DNA of 64,000 nt from Pseudomonadota bacterium (GCA_021792755.1 JAJYUA010000007.1:1-64000), one strand, 5' to 3'; positions 27,748 through 36,697 are shown, counted from the stretch's first letter. A program made the numbers and translations. The notes: a model not told the origin generated them from the sequence alone.

Positions 27748-28307
27748 GCCGCCGCTTCCATGAACGCGGGGCTCTCGAGCAGCGAGCGCAGGCTGAGCAC
27801 CGGCCACTGCTCGTCGCCGCGCCGAAAGGCCCCGGCGAGATAATGCTCGCAGCGAGCCATGGTGGGCGGCGCCTCGCCCGAGAACTCCGCTTCCGCGAAG
27901 CGGCGGAAGCCGAGCACCTCGTCCACCAGGAGCCCGGCGGGGATCTCGCGGTGATTGACGGCCACGACGCGGGTGGTGCGGCCCACGGGGGTGGCGCCGC
28001 TGCCGAGGAACTGGCGCAGGTCTATGACGGGCAACAACTGGCCACGCACGTTGGCGAGCCCCTTCACCCACGGCTTGGCGCCCGGCACCCGTGTCATGCC
28101 CGCCGGCACACCCAACACCTCGCGCGTCTCCTCGCGCGCGACCAGATACAGATCGCCCGCCATCCGCAGCGCCACTCCGACCCACTCGCGCTCCGGCGCT
28201 CCGTCCTGGCCGCTCTGCGCCGAAACGGCGCGGGCCCGCCGCTCGAGCTCGCAGAGCAGCTCGAAGGGGCGGTCTCGCAGCGCATGCAGGGACGGTGCCT
28301 CACTCAT
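27744..28307 (-). CDS. pilI: CheW-like adaptor PilI
   Basis: Links the PilJ receptor to the ChpA kinase. The 187-residue product has a PilI-type N-terminal stretch (LHALRDRPFELLCELERRAR) followed by a CheW domain (residues about 38-180: VPGAKPWVKGLANVRGQLLPVIDLRQFLG). It overlaps pilJ by 4 bases (ATGA) and follows pilH by 48 bases, so the whole set is one transcript. Confidence 0.93.
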   Translation of the reverse strand: MSEAPSLHALRDRPFELLCELERRARAVSAQSGQDGAPEREWVGVALRMAGDLYLVAREETREVLGVPAGMTRVPGAKPWVKGLANVRGQLLPVIDLRQFLGSGATPVGRTTRVVAVNHREIPAGLLVDEVLGFRRFAEAEFSGEAPPTMARCEHYLAGAFRRGDEQWPVLSLRSLLESPAFMEAAA

Positions 28308-28355
28308 GAGGGTGGGCGCAGCAATGGGAGGTCTGGAGCGGTGCCTTCATGGATG

Positions 28356-28730
28356 TCAACTTGCAAGCGCCGAGCGCGCCTTGGCGATGAGCTGGTCGGG
28401 CGAGACGGGCTTCACCATGTAATCCACCGCGCCCTGGCGCAGCCCCCAGATCCGGTCGGTCTCCTGTCCCTTGGAGGTGACCATGATGATCGGAATTTCC
28501 CGCGTGCGCGGATCGCTCACCAGCGCGCGGGTCGCCTGGTAGCCGTTCATGCCCGGCATGACGATGTCCATGAAGATCAGGTCGGGGCTCATCTCGCGGG
28601 CGAGACGCACCCCTTCGGCGCCGTCGGCGGCGGCCGCGGTGCGGTAGCCGTGCTTCTCGAGCGCCTTCTGCATCACGTGCACCTCGGTCGGGGAGTCATC
28701 CACGATCAGAATCAGCGGCATGGCCGTCAT
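28356..28730 (-). CDS. pilH: response regulator PilH
   Basis: Single receiver-domain protein of 124 residues that in Pseudomonas modulates pilus retraction and drains phosphate from ChpA. The acidic pocket (VDDS, residues 10-13), phospho-aspartate in FMDIVMPGMNG (about D55), the Thr/Ser in MVTSK and the Lys in VKPV are all present. Its start overlaps the end of pilG by 4 bases. Confidence 0.94.
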   Translation of the reverse strand: MTAMPLILIVDDSPTEVHVMQKALEKHGYRTAAAADGAEGVRLAREMSPDLIFMDIVMPGMNGYQATRALVSDPRTREIPIIMVTSKGQETDRIWGLRQGAVDYMVKPVSPDQLIAKARSALAS

Positions 28731-29125
28731 CTCCCGATATGCGTCTCGATCGCGCTCAGGAGCTCGTCCTTGGTGAAAGGCTTGGTGAGGTAGTGCTCGG
28801 AGCCCACGATCCGGCCCCGCGCACGATCGAACAAGCCGTCCTTGGAGGACAGCATGATCACGGGGATGGAGCGGAAGACCTTGTTGTGCTTGATGAGCGA
28901 GCAGGTCTGATAGCCGTCGAGCCGCGGCATCATGATATCGACGAACACGATATCCGGCTGGTGGTCGGCGATCTTCGAGAGCGCATCGAACCCGTCGATG
29001 GCCGTGTAGACCTCGCAGCCCTCCTTGGCAAGCAGGGTCTCGGCCGTTCGCCGGATAGTCTTGCTGTCATCGATCACCAGGACCTTCAGGCCCTGGAGCT
29101 TCGCGTTGCTGCCGTTCACGGCCAT
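28727..29125 (-). CDS. pilG: response regulator PilG
   Basis: Single receiver-domain protein of 132 residues that activates pilus extension and FimV/CyaB signalling in Pseudomonas. Seen are VIDDSKTIRR (18-27), the phospho-aspartate in VFVDIMMPRLDG (about D62), MLSSKDG and the conserved LTKPFTKDELL near the end. It is the first gene of the pil-chp operon. The 295 bases between it and the divergent gshB should hold the promoter. An inverted repeat CCCGAG-AA-CTCGGG at 29227-29240 is the only marked feature there. Confidence 0.95.
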   Translation of the reverse strand: MAVNGSNAKLQGLKVLVIDDSKTIRRTAETLLAKEGCEVYTAIDGFDALSKIADHQPDIVFVDIMMPRLDGYQTCSLIKHNKVFRSIPVIMLSSKDGLFDRARGRIVGSEHYLTKPFTKDELLSAIETHIGR

Positions 29126-29420
29126 GCAACTCCTTCCGTCAGGAAACTGGAGCGGCCGGTGGAGCCGACCCCCAAAGCCCCCGAGCGTACACGCAATGTC
29201 CGCAGAGCCACCAGCGACTCTTCGGTCCCGAGAACTCGGGCAGGTTTTGTTTTAACATATCGGCACGACCCCCGCCATGTGGTCTGCTTCACGTTTTCAG
29301 CGAGCCGCGCGGACGAGTCGCGGAAAAATCGCCGGGCGCGGGGGGTGCCGCGCGCGCTGGCGAGCGTGGCGCCCGGCGCCGATCGGACAGCCGCCTCGGC
29401 TTTTGGCATCATTTCGCCCT

Positions 29421-30401
29421 ATGTCCCACCCCTCCCGTCGTCTCGGCGTCGTCATGGATCCGATCGACGCCATCCATTACACCAAGGACTCGACGCTCGC
29501 CATGCTGCTGGCGGCCCAAGCCCGCGGCTGGGCGCTCCATTACCTCGAGCAGCGCGATCTTTCGCTGCGCGACGGGGTGGCCTGGGGCCGGGGTCGGCCG
29601 CTTTCGGTCGCGGCCGACCCCGGGCGCTGGTTCGAGCTCGGCGACCCGCGCGCCGAGCGGCTCGCCGAGCTCGATTGCATCCTGATGCGCAAGGACCCCC
29701 CATTCGACGTCGAATACGTTTACACCACGTACATTCTGGAGAAGGCCGAGGAACAGGGCGTCCTGGTCGTCAACCGGCCCAGGGGACTGCGCGACATGAA
29801 CGAGAAGGTCTACACCGCCTGGTTCCCGCAGTGCTGTGCGCCGACCCTGATCACCCGCGACATGGACGATATGGCGGCATTCCTGCGCGAGCACGGCAAG
29901 ATCGTGTGCAAGCCCCTGCACGGCATGGGCGGACGCTCGATTTTCGTGCTGGAGCGCCAGGACAAGAACATGGCGGTGGTGTTCGAGACGCTCACCGACT
30001 ATGGCCAGCGCTTCGCCATCGTCCAGCGGTATCTGCCCGAGATCGTCGAGGGGGGAGATACGCGGGTGATACTCGTCGACGGCGAGCCGCTGCCCTACGT
30101 GCTCTCGCGCATCCCTCTGCCCCACGACAACCGCGGAAATCTGGCCGCCGGCGCGCGGGCTGTGGTGCGACCGATCGGAGAGCGCGAGCGCTGGCTCGCC
30201 GGGCAGATCGGACCGGCGCTCGCCGCCCAGAGCATGCTGTTCGTCGGGCTCGATGTGATCGGCGGCTACGTCACGGAAATCAATGTCACGAGCCCGACGG
30301 GGATCCGCGAGATCGAGCAGCGCTTCCCCATCGATATTGCCGGGCGATTGCTGGATGCGATCGAGCGGCGGCTCGCCGCGGGCCCGGCCGCCGCGCCCTA
30401 G
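29421..30401 (+). CDS. gshB: glutathione synthetase
   Basis: ATP-grasp enzyme that joins glycine to gamma-glutamylcysteine in the last step of glutathione synthesis. The 326-residue product shows the family start (LGVVMDPIDAIHYTKDSTLAMLLAAQ), the ATP-binding RKDPPFD, KPLHGMGG and the C-terminal EINVTSPTG. The ATG at 29421 gives the standard N-terminus, although the ribosome site is poor. It begins a run gshB-tonB-yqgE-ruvX-pyrB in the order known from Pseudomonas and is divergent from pilG. Confidence 0.96.
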   Translation: MSHPSRRLGVVMDPIDAIHYTKDSTLAMLLAAQARGWALHYLEQRDLSLRDGVAWGRGRPLSVAADPGRWFELGDPRAERLAELDCILMRKDPPFDVEYVYTTYILEKAEEQGVLVVNRPRGLRDMNEKVYTAWFPQCCAPTLITRDMDDMAAFLREHGKIVCKPLHGMGGRSIFVLERQDKNMAVVFETLTDYGQRFAIVQRYLPEIVEGGDTRVILVDGEPLPYVLSRIPLPHDNRGNLAAGARAVVRPIGERERWLAGQIGPALAAQSMLFVGLDVIGGYVTEINVTSPTGIREIEQRFPIDIAGRLLDAIERRLAAGPAAAP

Positions 30402-30406
30402 GCCAC

Positions 30407-31282
30407 ATGGCTTCGCGCCAGGCAACCCGGCGGGCAGCCCGCGCCCCTCGCGATCGGCTGCTCGTCATGCTGTTTCTCACCGCGGCGCTGCACGGCGTGC
30501 TGATTCTGGGCGTGACCTTCCACTCTGCGCTCGCCGGCGGCCGGGGCGCTCCGGGTCTGCAGGTGCTGCTGGTCTCGACCCGGCTGCCGAGCGCGCCTCG
30601 CAATGACACGGCGGCCTATCTGGCGCAACGGACCCAGCTCGGCTCCGGCAATACCCGCGCTAACGTCGCACCCCGAAGACCCGCACCTTCGGGGATGCCG
30701 CACGGCGCAACCGCAGGCACCGCCGCGCAGCCCGATGGCGGCAGCGCGCGCCGTGATAGCGCCGAGCCGGTGCTCACCACGCGGGGCTTCAGCTGGCGCA
30801 CGCAGGTCAACTACCTGACCGCCGGCCTGGCCGGCGCGAGCCAGGCGGCGCCGCCCGGGGGGCCCGTGCAGAGGGCGCGCGGATCGAGTAACGGGCCTGT
30901 GCGCCTCAGCGGGCCAAAACGCGAGCTGTGGGTGAGCCCGGACACCCGCTCGACTCTCGTCGCCCCGTATCTGGTGGCCTGGCGGCGCAAGGTCGAGCGC
31001 ATCGGCACCCTGAACTTCCCGGTGGCCGCCCGCCGCGCCGGCCCGCACGCCAATCCCGTGATCGAGGTGCAGATCGATGCCGATGGCACGCTTGCCCGGG
31101 CCGTCATCCGCCGCTCCAGCGGCGACCCGGCGCTCGACCATGCGGCGCTCGCCATCCTCCGTCTCGCCAGCCCCTTCGACCCCTTCCCCCCGGCTCTCGC
31201 CCGCCGCTACTCGGTGCTGCGTTTCACATATGAGTGGCAGTTCGAGGGCGGGCGGATGCAGGGCACCGTGACCGTGCCTTGA
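30407..31282 (+). CDS. TonB-like energy-transducing protein
   Basis: A 291-residue inner-membrane protein that would pass proton-motive force to outer-membrane receptors. A basic start is followed by a membrane helix (about 19-42), a long Pro/Ala/Ser-poor-structured periplasmic linker and a C-terminal TonB-like domain (about 195-290; WRRKVERIGTLNFP, VIEVQIDADGTLARAVIRRSSGDPALDHAAL). It starts 5 bases after gshB. No ExbB/ExbD genes are near. Orthologues at this position in Pseudomonas are annotated TonB3 and are reported to affect twitching, which would fit the neighbouring pil genes. Confidence 0.88.
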   Translation: MASRQATRRAARAPRDRLLVMLFLTAALHGVLILGVTFHSALAGGRGAPGLQVLLVSTRLPSAPRNDTAAYLAQRTQLGSGNTRANVAPRRPAPSGMPHGATAGTAAQPDGGSARRDSAEPVLTTRGFSWRTQVNYLTAGLAGASQAAPPGGPVQRARGSSNGPVRLSGPKRELWVSPDTRSTLVAPYLVAWRRKVERIGTLNFPVAARRAGPHANPVIEVQIDADGTLARAVIRRSSGDPALDHAALAILRLASPFDPFPPALARRYSVLRFTYEWQFEGGRMQGTVTVP

Positions 31283-31313
31283 GCCGCGGGCGCTCCATCC
31301 CCATACTTGGGCC

Positions 31314-31985
31314 ATGGGCGAGCACGGCAGCAAGGCGGGCGGCGCAGAGCCGGACACCGAGGTCGGCCCGGAGGACGTGCGCGGGCGCAGCGGCAAGGCG
31401 GAGCACGCCGGGCAGCCGGACGCGGCGCGCTTTGCCAGTCTGACCAATAATCTGCTGATTGCGATGCCCTCGCTCAGCGATCCGAACTTTGCGCAGACGG
31501 TGGCGCTCATCTGCGAGCACACCGATCGCGGCGCGCTCGGCATCGTGCTCAACAAGCCGCTGCCGATGCGCCTCTCGGACGTGTTCTCGCAGATGCAGAT
31601 CACCCCCGCCAGCGAGATCATCGCGGCCCAGCCGGTGCTGCGCGGCGGCCCCGTGCATACCGACCGGGGATTCGTGCTGCACCGGCCGGGCGGACACTGG
31701 GATCACACCCACAAGGTCTCGGAGACGATCCAGGTGACGACTTCGCGGGACGTGCTCGCCGCCATGGCGCGAGGTGAGGGGCCGGCGGATGCGTTCATCG
31801 CACTCGGCTATGCCGGCTGGGAGTCCGGACAGCTCGAGCGCGAGATCCGCGAAAACGCCTGGATGTCCGTGCCGGTGGACGCGCGGGTCGTTTTCGAGCT
31901 GCCCTTCGAGAAGCGCTGGACCGGAGCCTGGCGGCTGCTTGGTGTCAATGTCGGCCAGGTGAGCCTCACCGCCGGACATGCCTGA
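31314..31985 (+). CDS. yqgE: YqgE/AlgH family protein
   Basis: A conserved protein of the YqgE/AlgH family, first linked to alginate regulation in Pseudomonas; its biochemical role is unknown. The 223-residue product has the family body (LIAMPSLSDPNFAQTVALICEH, GALGIVLNKPL, VLRGGPV, ALGYAGWESGQLEREI) after a longer than usual hydrophilic N-terminus of about 40 residues. An internal start is therefore possible. It overlaps ruvX by 8 bases. Confidence 0.93.
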   Translation: MGEHGSKAGGAEPDTEVGPEDVRGRSGKAEHAGQPDAARFASLTNNLLIAMPSLSDPNFAQTVALICEHTDRGALGIVLNKPLPMRLSDVFSQMQITPASEIIAAQPVLRGGPVHTDRGFVLHRPGGHWDHTHKVSETIQVTTSRDVLAAMARGEGPADAFIALGYAGWESGQLEREIRENAWMSVPVDARVVFELPFEKRWTGAWRLLGVNVGQVSLTAGHA

Positions 31986-32427
31986 AGCCGTACAGACCGT
32001 TCTCGCCTTCGACTTCGGACTCAAACGCATTGGCATCGCTGCCGGAGACACGCTGACGGGGAGGGCTTCGCCGCGTCCGGTCGCCCGGGTTGGCGGCGGC
32101 GGACCCGACTGGGCCGCCATCGAGCGTGAAGTGCTCTCGCTCAAGCCCGCGCGGCTGGTGGTGGGAGCCCCATATAATGTGGACGGCACCGCGGGGGCGC
32201 TGCTGCCGAGCGTGCGCCGGTTCGCCCGTGAGCTCGCGCGCCGCTTCGCCCTCCCTGTCAGCCTGGTCGATGAGCGCTTCTCGTCCCTGGAGGCCAGCGC
32301 AGCGCTCAAGGCGCGGCGCAGCGCTGGCGAGCGGCGGCGGACGCGCCGCACGGATATCGACAGCGCCGCCGCGGCCGTCATCCTCGAGCGCTGGCTGTCC
32401 GGAGAGCGAACAGACGAACTGACGTGA
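31978..32427 (+). CDS. ruvX: Holliday-junction resolvase-like RuvX (YqgF)
   Basis: RNase-H-fold nuclease needed for 16S rRNA precursor 5'-end processing and possibly junction resolution. The 149-residue product has AFDFGLKRIGIAAGD (about 9-23), LVVGAPYNVDG, VSLVDERFSS and a final DIDSAAAAVILERWL with the acidic metal ligands. It overlaps both yqgE (8 bases) and pyrB (4 bases, GTGA), so the three are translationally coupled. Confidence 0.94.
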   Translation: MPEAVQTVLAFDFGLKRIGIAAGDTLTGRASPRPVARVGGGGPDWAAIEREVLSLKPARLVVGAPYNVDGTAGALLPSVRRFARELARRFALPVSLVDERFSSLEASAALKARRSAGERRRTRRTDIDSAAAAVILERWLSGERTDELT

Positions 32428-33413
32428 ACACGATGACGAGCAAGCCGAAAGAAGTCATGACCCAGCAGCTCCATCCGGACGGCAGCCTGAGACATCTCAT
32501 CACCCTCGAGGGGCTGCCGCGGCTGCTGATCGAGCGGCTGCTCGATCGTGCCCAGAGCTATGTCAGGCCGCTCGGCGAGAAACCGCCGGCCAGCCGGGCT
32601 CTGGCCGGCTGCACGGTCGCCAACCTGTTCACCGAGCCTTCCACCCGAACGCGGGTCTCGTTCGAGCTGGCGGCCAAGCGCCTGGGCGCTGACGTCGTGA
32701 ACCTGGAGGTGCAGCTGTCCTCACGCGTCAAGGGCGAGAGCATGCTCGACACCGTTTACACGCTCCAATCCCTGCACGTGGATGTCATGGTCATCCGGGA
32801 TGCCGAGCCTGGCGTGCACGCCACGGTGGCTGCCCACGTTGCGCCGCACGTTAATATCCTCTCCGCAGGAGAAGCACACGTGGCGCATCCGACCCAGGGC
32901 CTGCTGGACGCGTTGACCGTTCGGCAGCATAAAGGGCGGTTCGACAACCTCGCAATCGCCATCGTGGGCGACGTACGCCACTCACGGGTCGCACGCTCGG
33001 CGTATCATGTGTTCAGCGTCCTTGGCGTAACCGACCTTCGGATCGTCGCCCCGCCCGTCCTGATGCCCGAGCGCGACGAATTCAGCGGGTGCACTCGCCA
33101 TACCACCCTGGAGAGCGGGCTGAAGGACGCCGACGTCGTGATGATGCTGCGCATCCAGAAAGAGCGCATGGCGCAGGCGGAGCTGCCCGATGCGGACCGC
33201 TACTTCCGCAACTACGGCTTGACGCCGCAGCGGCTCGCGGCGGCCCGCCCGGATGCCATCGTCATGCACCCGCAGCCGATGAACCGCGGCATCGAAATCG
33301 CCTCGGACATAGCCGATGGGCCGCGCTCGGCCATCCGCGACCAGGTGCGCAACGGCGTGGCGGTACGCATGGCGGTGCTGGCCGAGGTGATGGCCTCCCG
33401 AGGCGCCCCGTGA
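32424..33413 (+). CDS. pyrB: aspartate carbamoyltransferase catalytic subunit
   Basis: First committed step of pyrimidine synthesis: carbamoyl phosphate plus aspartate gives carbamoyl-aspartate. The 329-residue product has the carbamoyl-phosphate signature FTEPSTRTRVSFELA and HPTQGLLDALT, and MHPQPMNRG near the end. The start is the GTG at 32424, with an ATG 9 bases later. Neither pyrI nor the inactive pyrC' partner found after pyrB in Pseudomonas is present, and pyrR, which lies between ruvX and pyrB there, is also missing. Confidence 0.96.
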   Translation: MNTMTSKPKEVMTQQLHPDGSLRHLITLEGLPRLLIERLLDRAQSYVRPLGEKPPASRALAGCTVANLFTEPSTRTRVSFELAAKRLGADVVNLEVQLSSRVKGESMLDTVYTLQSLHVDVMVIRDAEPGVHATVAAHVAPHVNILSAGEAHVAHPTQGLLDALTVRQHKGRFDNLAIAIVGDVRHSRVARSAYHVFSVLGVTDLRIVAPPVLMPERDEFSGCTRHTTLESGLKDADVVMMLRIQKERMAQAELPDADRYFRNYGLTPQRLAAARPDAIVMHPQPMNRGIEIASDIADGPRSAIRDQVRNGVAVRMAVLAEVMASRGAP

Positions 33414-33468
33414 CGGAATCGCCTGCAGCGATTTTGGACGGCGCCAGCCGGCCCAAGGGGGTTGCCCC

Positions 33469-34392
33469 GTGAATCTCCCCTCCGGAACGCGGATCTCGCA
33501 GGGCGCAGGGACGGAGCCTCGCGACCGCCAGACACGCGGCACCCTGTACCTTGAGGACGGCGCCATCCTCCAGCACAGCGCGTACGAAGGCGGCCAGTTC
33601 GTGCTGCGGCTTTCCGCTCCCGCCTGCGCCGCGCGTGCCGAGCCGGGCCAGTTCGTACACCTGACCTGCGACCCGGCGATTCCGATGCGCCGGCCGCTGT
33701 CGATCCTGCGCGCCTGCCGGGAGGAGGGTTGGATCGAGCTGCTTTACAAGGTCGTCGGTCAGGGCCTCAAAGCCCTCGCCGCACGCAAGGCCGGCGAGAC
33801 GCTCAGCCTGATCGGACCGATCGGCCGGCCGTTCACGGCGCATCGCGAGCGCCCGCGCGCCGTGCTGATCGGCGGGGGCGTCGGCATCCCACCGATGATC
33901 TTCCTGGCCGAGCGTCTGCGGGCCAGTCCCGAGCCTTACGAGCCGCTGGTGCTCATGGGATCGGAGATTCCATTTCCGTTCCGCCCGCGCCCTTCGACCT
34001 TCGTGGTGCCCGGCATGCCGGCGGGCACCATTGCGTGCATGCCTCTGCTGGAGGAGTGGGGAGTGCCGAGCCGCCTGGCGAGCCGTGCGGGCTTTCCGGG
34101 ATGTTTCGAGGGCTATGTCACGGAACTCGCCAGCGAGTGGCTGGGCGCGCTCCCGGCCCGGGAGATCAAGGAAGTGGAGTTGTTCGCCTGCGGGCCGACG
34201 CCGATGCTGGCGGCGGCCGCGCAGCTCGCCCGCCGCCACGAGGTGCCCTGCCAGGTTTCGCTGGAGGAGTTCATGGCCTGCGGGGTCGGGGGATGCGCGG
34301 GCTGCGCGGTGCGGGTGCGGACGCCGCAGGGGGATGCGATGAAGCGGGTGTGCGTGGACGGACCGGTGTTCGACGCACTGAGCGTTTTCTAG
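33469..34392 (+). CDS. PyrK-like dihydroorotate dehydrogenase electron-transfer subunit
   Basis: Ferredoxin-reductase-type flavoprotein of 307 residues. Seen are the FAD motif RRPLSI (about 75-80), the NAD(P) loop IGGGVGIPP (about 142-150) and a C-terminal [2Fe-2S] motif with four cysteines in ACGVGGCAGCAVRV and RVCVDG, as in PyrK. PyrK normally works with the class 1B dehydrogenase PyrDB to pass electrons to NAD. Neighbouring pyrB supports a pyrimidine role. The GTG at 33469 is the likely start; the first 25 residues are not conserved-looking. Its TAG stop shares the palindrome CTAG with the stop of the convergent pilU-like gene. Confidence 0.85.
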   Translation: MNLPSGTRISQGAGTEPRDRQTRGTLYLEDGAILQHSAYEGGQFVLRLSAPACAARAEPGQFVHLTCDPAIPMRRPLSILRACREEGWIELLYKVVGQGLKALAARKAGETLSLIGPIGRPFTAHRERPRAVLIGGGVGIPPMIFLAERLRASPEPYEPLVLMGSEIPFPFRPRPSTFVVPGMPAGTIACMPLLEEWGVPSRLASRAGFPGCFEGYVTELASEWLGALPAREIKEVELFACGPTPMLAAAAQLARRHEVPCQVSLEEFMACGVGGCAGCAVRVRTPQGDAMKRVCVDGPVFDALSVF

Positions 34393-35549
34393 CCGAAATT
34401 GATTTTGGCTTCGAGGTTGGCGCGCGAGTCGGCGTTGGCGAGCGCGTCGGCGAGCTCGACCCGGCCTTGCTTGTACAGCTCGTACAGCGCGATGTCGAAG
34501 CTGCGGATGCCGCGCTCGCCGCAGGCGGCGATCGCCTCCTTGACGCCGACGATATCGCCCTTGCCGATGAGGTCCGAGATGTGCGGCGTGTTGAGCATCA
34601 CTTCGACGGCCGCGACCCGATGCCCGTCCTTGCCCGTGACGAGGCGCTGCGAGAGGATGCCGCGCAGGTACTGCGACAGATCGAGAAAGATCTGCCCGCG
34701 ATGCTCGGAGGGGAACAGGTTGACGATGCGATCGAGCGCCTGGGCGCAGTTGTTGGAGTGCAGCGTCGAGAGCACGAGGTGCCCGGTGCCCGCGAGCTGG
34801 ATGGCCGCTTCCATGCTCTCGCGATCGCGCACCTCGCCGATAAGGATCACGTCGGGCGCTGCGCGCAGTACCCCGCGCAGCGCGCGCGAATAAGACTTGG
34901 TATCGAGCCCCACCTCGCGCTGGTTGACGATCGAGCGCTTGTTGGCGTGCAGGAACTCGATCGGGTCCTCGATGGTCAGAATATGGTCCGAGACGTTCTC
35001 GTTGCGCAGATTGATCATGGAGGCGAGCGTGGTCGACTTGCCCGAGCCGGTCGCGCCGACCACGAGGACGAGCCCGCGCTTCATCATCGCCAGGTCGGCG
35101 ACGGCGTGCGGCAATCCGAGCGCCTCCAGGCGGGGCATGTCGGCCGAGATATAGCGCAGCACTACCGCCGGGTTACCGCGCTGCATGAACACGTTGACGC
35201 GGAAGCGGCCGAGACCGGGCTCCGAGATCGCGAAATCGAGCTCGAGCTCGCTCGCGAAGCGCTCACGCTGCTCCGGCGTCATGAGCGCGAGAGCGGTTTG
35301 CCGCACCATCTGCGGCGTGAGCACGTGCTTGTTGACCGGCAGGATCTGCCCTTCGATCTTGATTTTGATCGGGGCGTTGCAGGCGAAAAACAGATCCGAG
35401 GCCTTGCGTTCGGCCATCAGCTTGAACAGCGGCAGGGTATTGATGTGCGGTGCGGCGCCCGGGGCGCCCTGAGACAGCGCGCCAAATCCACCCGTGCTCT
35501 CGGCCTTGGACTCAGGCTGCGGCGGCTGTATCAGGGTGGTCTCGCTCAC
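34389..35549 (-). CDS. second PilU-like pilus retraction ATPase
   Basis: Cytoplasmic secretion-ATPase family member of 386 residues. After a Pro/Gln/Gly-rich N-terminus (1-38) it has the PilT/PilU N-domain (MAERKASDLFF), Walker A GATGSGKST, the Asp box ILTIEDPIEFLH, Walker B VILIGEVRDRE and the His box TGHLVLSTLHSNN. It resembles PilU more than PilT. It overlaps the end of pilU by 4 bases (ATGA) and is probably a duplicate of it. A separate role in retraction force or in another pilus is possible. Confidence 0.9.
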   Translation of the reverse strand: MSETTLIQPPQPESKAESTGGFGALSQGAPGAAPHINTLPLFKLMAERKASDLFFACNAPIKIKIEGQILPVNKHVLTPQMVRQTALALMTPEQRERFASELELDFAISEPGLGRFRVNVFMQRGNPAVVLRYISADMPRLEALGLPHAVADLAMMKRGLVLVVGATGSGKSTTLASMINLRNENVSDHILTIEDPIEFLHANKRSIVNQREVGLDTKSYSRALRGVLRAAPDVILIGEVRDRESMEAAIQLAGTGHLVLSTLHSNNCAQALDRIVNLFPSEHRGQIFLDLSQYLRGILSQRLVTGKDGHRVAAVEVMLNTPHISDLIGKGDIVGVKEAIAACGERGIRSFDIALYELYKQGRVELADALANADSRANLEAKINFG

Positions 35550-36697
35550 GGTGACTTGCCCTCTTTCTCATCGACGATGCGCAGGCCCTCGTCCTCGAGT
35601 TTCGGGGCCTGCCTGCGACTCTCGAGCTTCACGCGCAACCGCAGCTCGTTCTTGGAGTCGGCGTTGCGCAACGCGTCCTCGTAGGAGACGAAGCCCGCCT
35701 CATACAGCTCGAACAGCGCCTGGTCGAAGGTCTTCATGCCGAGGCGGTTCGAGCGCGCCATCACGTCGCGGATCTTGACCACCTCGCCTTTGAAGATCAG
35801 CTCCTGGATGAGCGGGGAATTGAGCATGATCTCGGCAGCGGCGATGCGGCCGCCGCCGCTCTCGCGCGGCACGAGCCGCTGCGAGACGAAAGCGCGGATA
35901 TTGAGCGACAGGTCCATCAGCAGCTGCTCGCGCCGCTCGTCCGGAAAGAAGTTGACGATGCGATCCAGCGCCTGGTTGGCGTTGTTGGCGTGCAGGGTCG
36001 AGAACACCAGATGCCCGGTCTCGGCGAACTGCACCGCATATTCCATGGTCTCGCGGTCGCGGATCTCGCCGATATAGATGACGTCGGGTGCCTGCCGCAG
36101 GACGTTCTTGAGCGCCACGTGCCAGGAGTCGGTGTCGACTCCGATGTCCCGGTGGGTGATGACGCATCCTTTGTGCTGGTGGACGAATTCCACCGGGTCC
36201 TCGATGGTGACGATGTGGCCGCGCGTCTTCTCGTTGCGGTAGCCGACCATCGCCGCAAGCGTGGTCGACTTGCCCGAGCCGGTGCCGCCCACCACCATCA
36301 CCATGCCGCGCTTCGATAGCGACAGCTCCTTTAGGATCGGCGGCAGGTCGAGCTCCTCGAAGGACGGGATCTTGGCGTTGATCATGCGGATCACGCAGCC
36401 GGTGGCCGCCTGCTGCACGAAGGCGCTGACGCGGAAGCGGCCGATCCCGGGCGGGGCGATCGCGAAGTTGCACTCCTTGGTGGCATCGAACTCGCGCGAC
36501 TGCCGATCGTTCATCAGTGAGCGCACCAGGGTGGCGGACTGCTCGGCGGTGAGCGTCCGCTCGCTTTGCGGGCGCACCTCTCCGTCGATCTTCAAAGCGG
36601 GCGGGAAGCCGGCGGTGAGGAACAGGTCCGAGGCCTTCCTCTCGACCATCCGCTTCAGCAGGTCATGAATCAGCTTGATCGCTTGATCACGGTCCAT
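35546..36697 (-). CDS. pilU: pilus retraction ATPase PilU
   Basis: PilT-dependent accessory retraction ATPase of type IV pili. The 383-residue product has MVERKASDLFLTAGFPPALKIDG at the N-terminus, Walker A GGTGSGKST, Asp box IVTIEDPVEFVHQHKG, Walker B VIYIGEIRDRE and a His box TGHLVFSTLHANNANQALDRI, close to Pseudomonas PilU including the YEDALRNADSKNELRLRVKL end. The ATG at 36697 has GGAGG 12 bases upstream. It lies 132 bases after pilT; that gap contains GC-rich inverted repeats but no gene. Confidence 0.93.
   Translation of the reverse strand: MDRDQAIKLIHDLLKRMVERKASDLFLTAGFPPALKIDGEVRPQSERTLTAEQSATLVRSLMNDRQSREFDATKECNFAIAPPGIGRFRVSAFVQQAATGCVIRMINAKIPSFEELDLPPILKELSLSKRGMVMVVGGTGSGKSTTLAAMVGYRNEKTRGHIVTIEDPVEFVHQHKGCVITHRDIGVDTDSWHVALKNVLRQAPDVIYIGEIRDRETMEYAVQFAETGHLVFSTLHANNANQALDRIVNFFPDERREQLLMDLSLNIRAFVSQRLVPRESGGGRIAAAEIMLNSPLIQELIFKGEVVKIRDVMARSNRLGMKTFDQALFELYEAGFVSYEDALRNADSKNELRLRVKLESRRQAPKLEDEGLRIVDEKEGKSP

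Noticed and set aside
29227-29240. Inverted repeat CCCGAG-AA-CTCGGG between pilG and gshB
   Set aside because: Short GC palindromes are common in this DNA; without promoter boxes nearby it cannot be called an operator.
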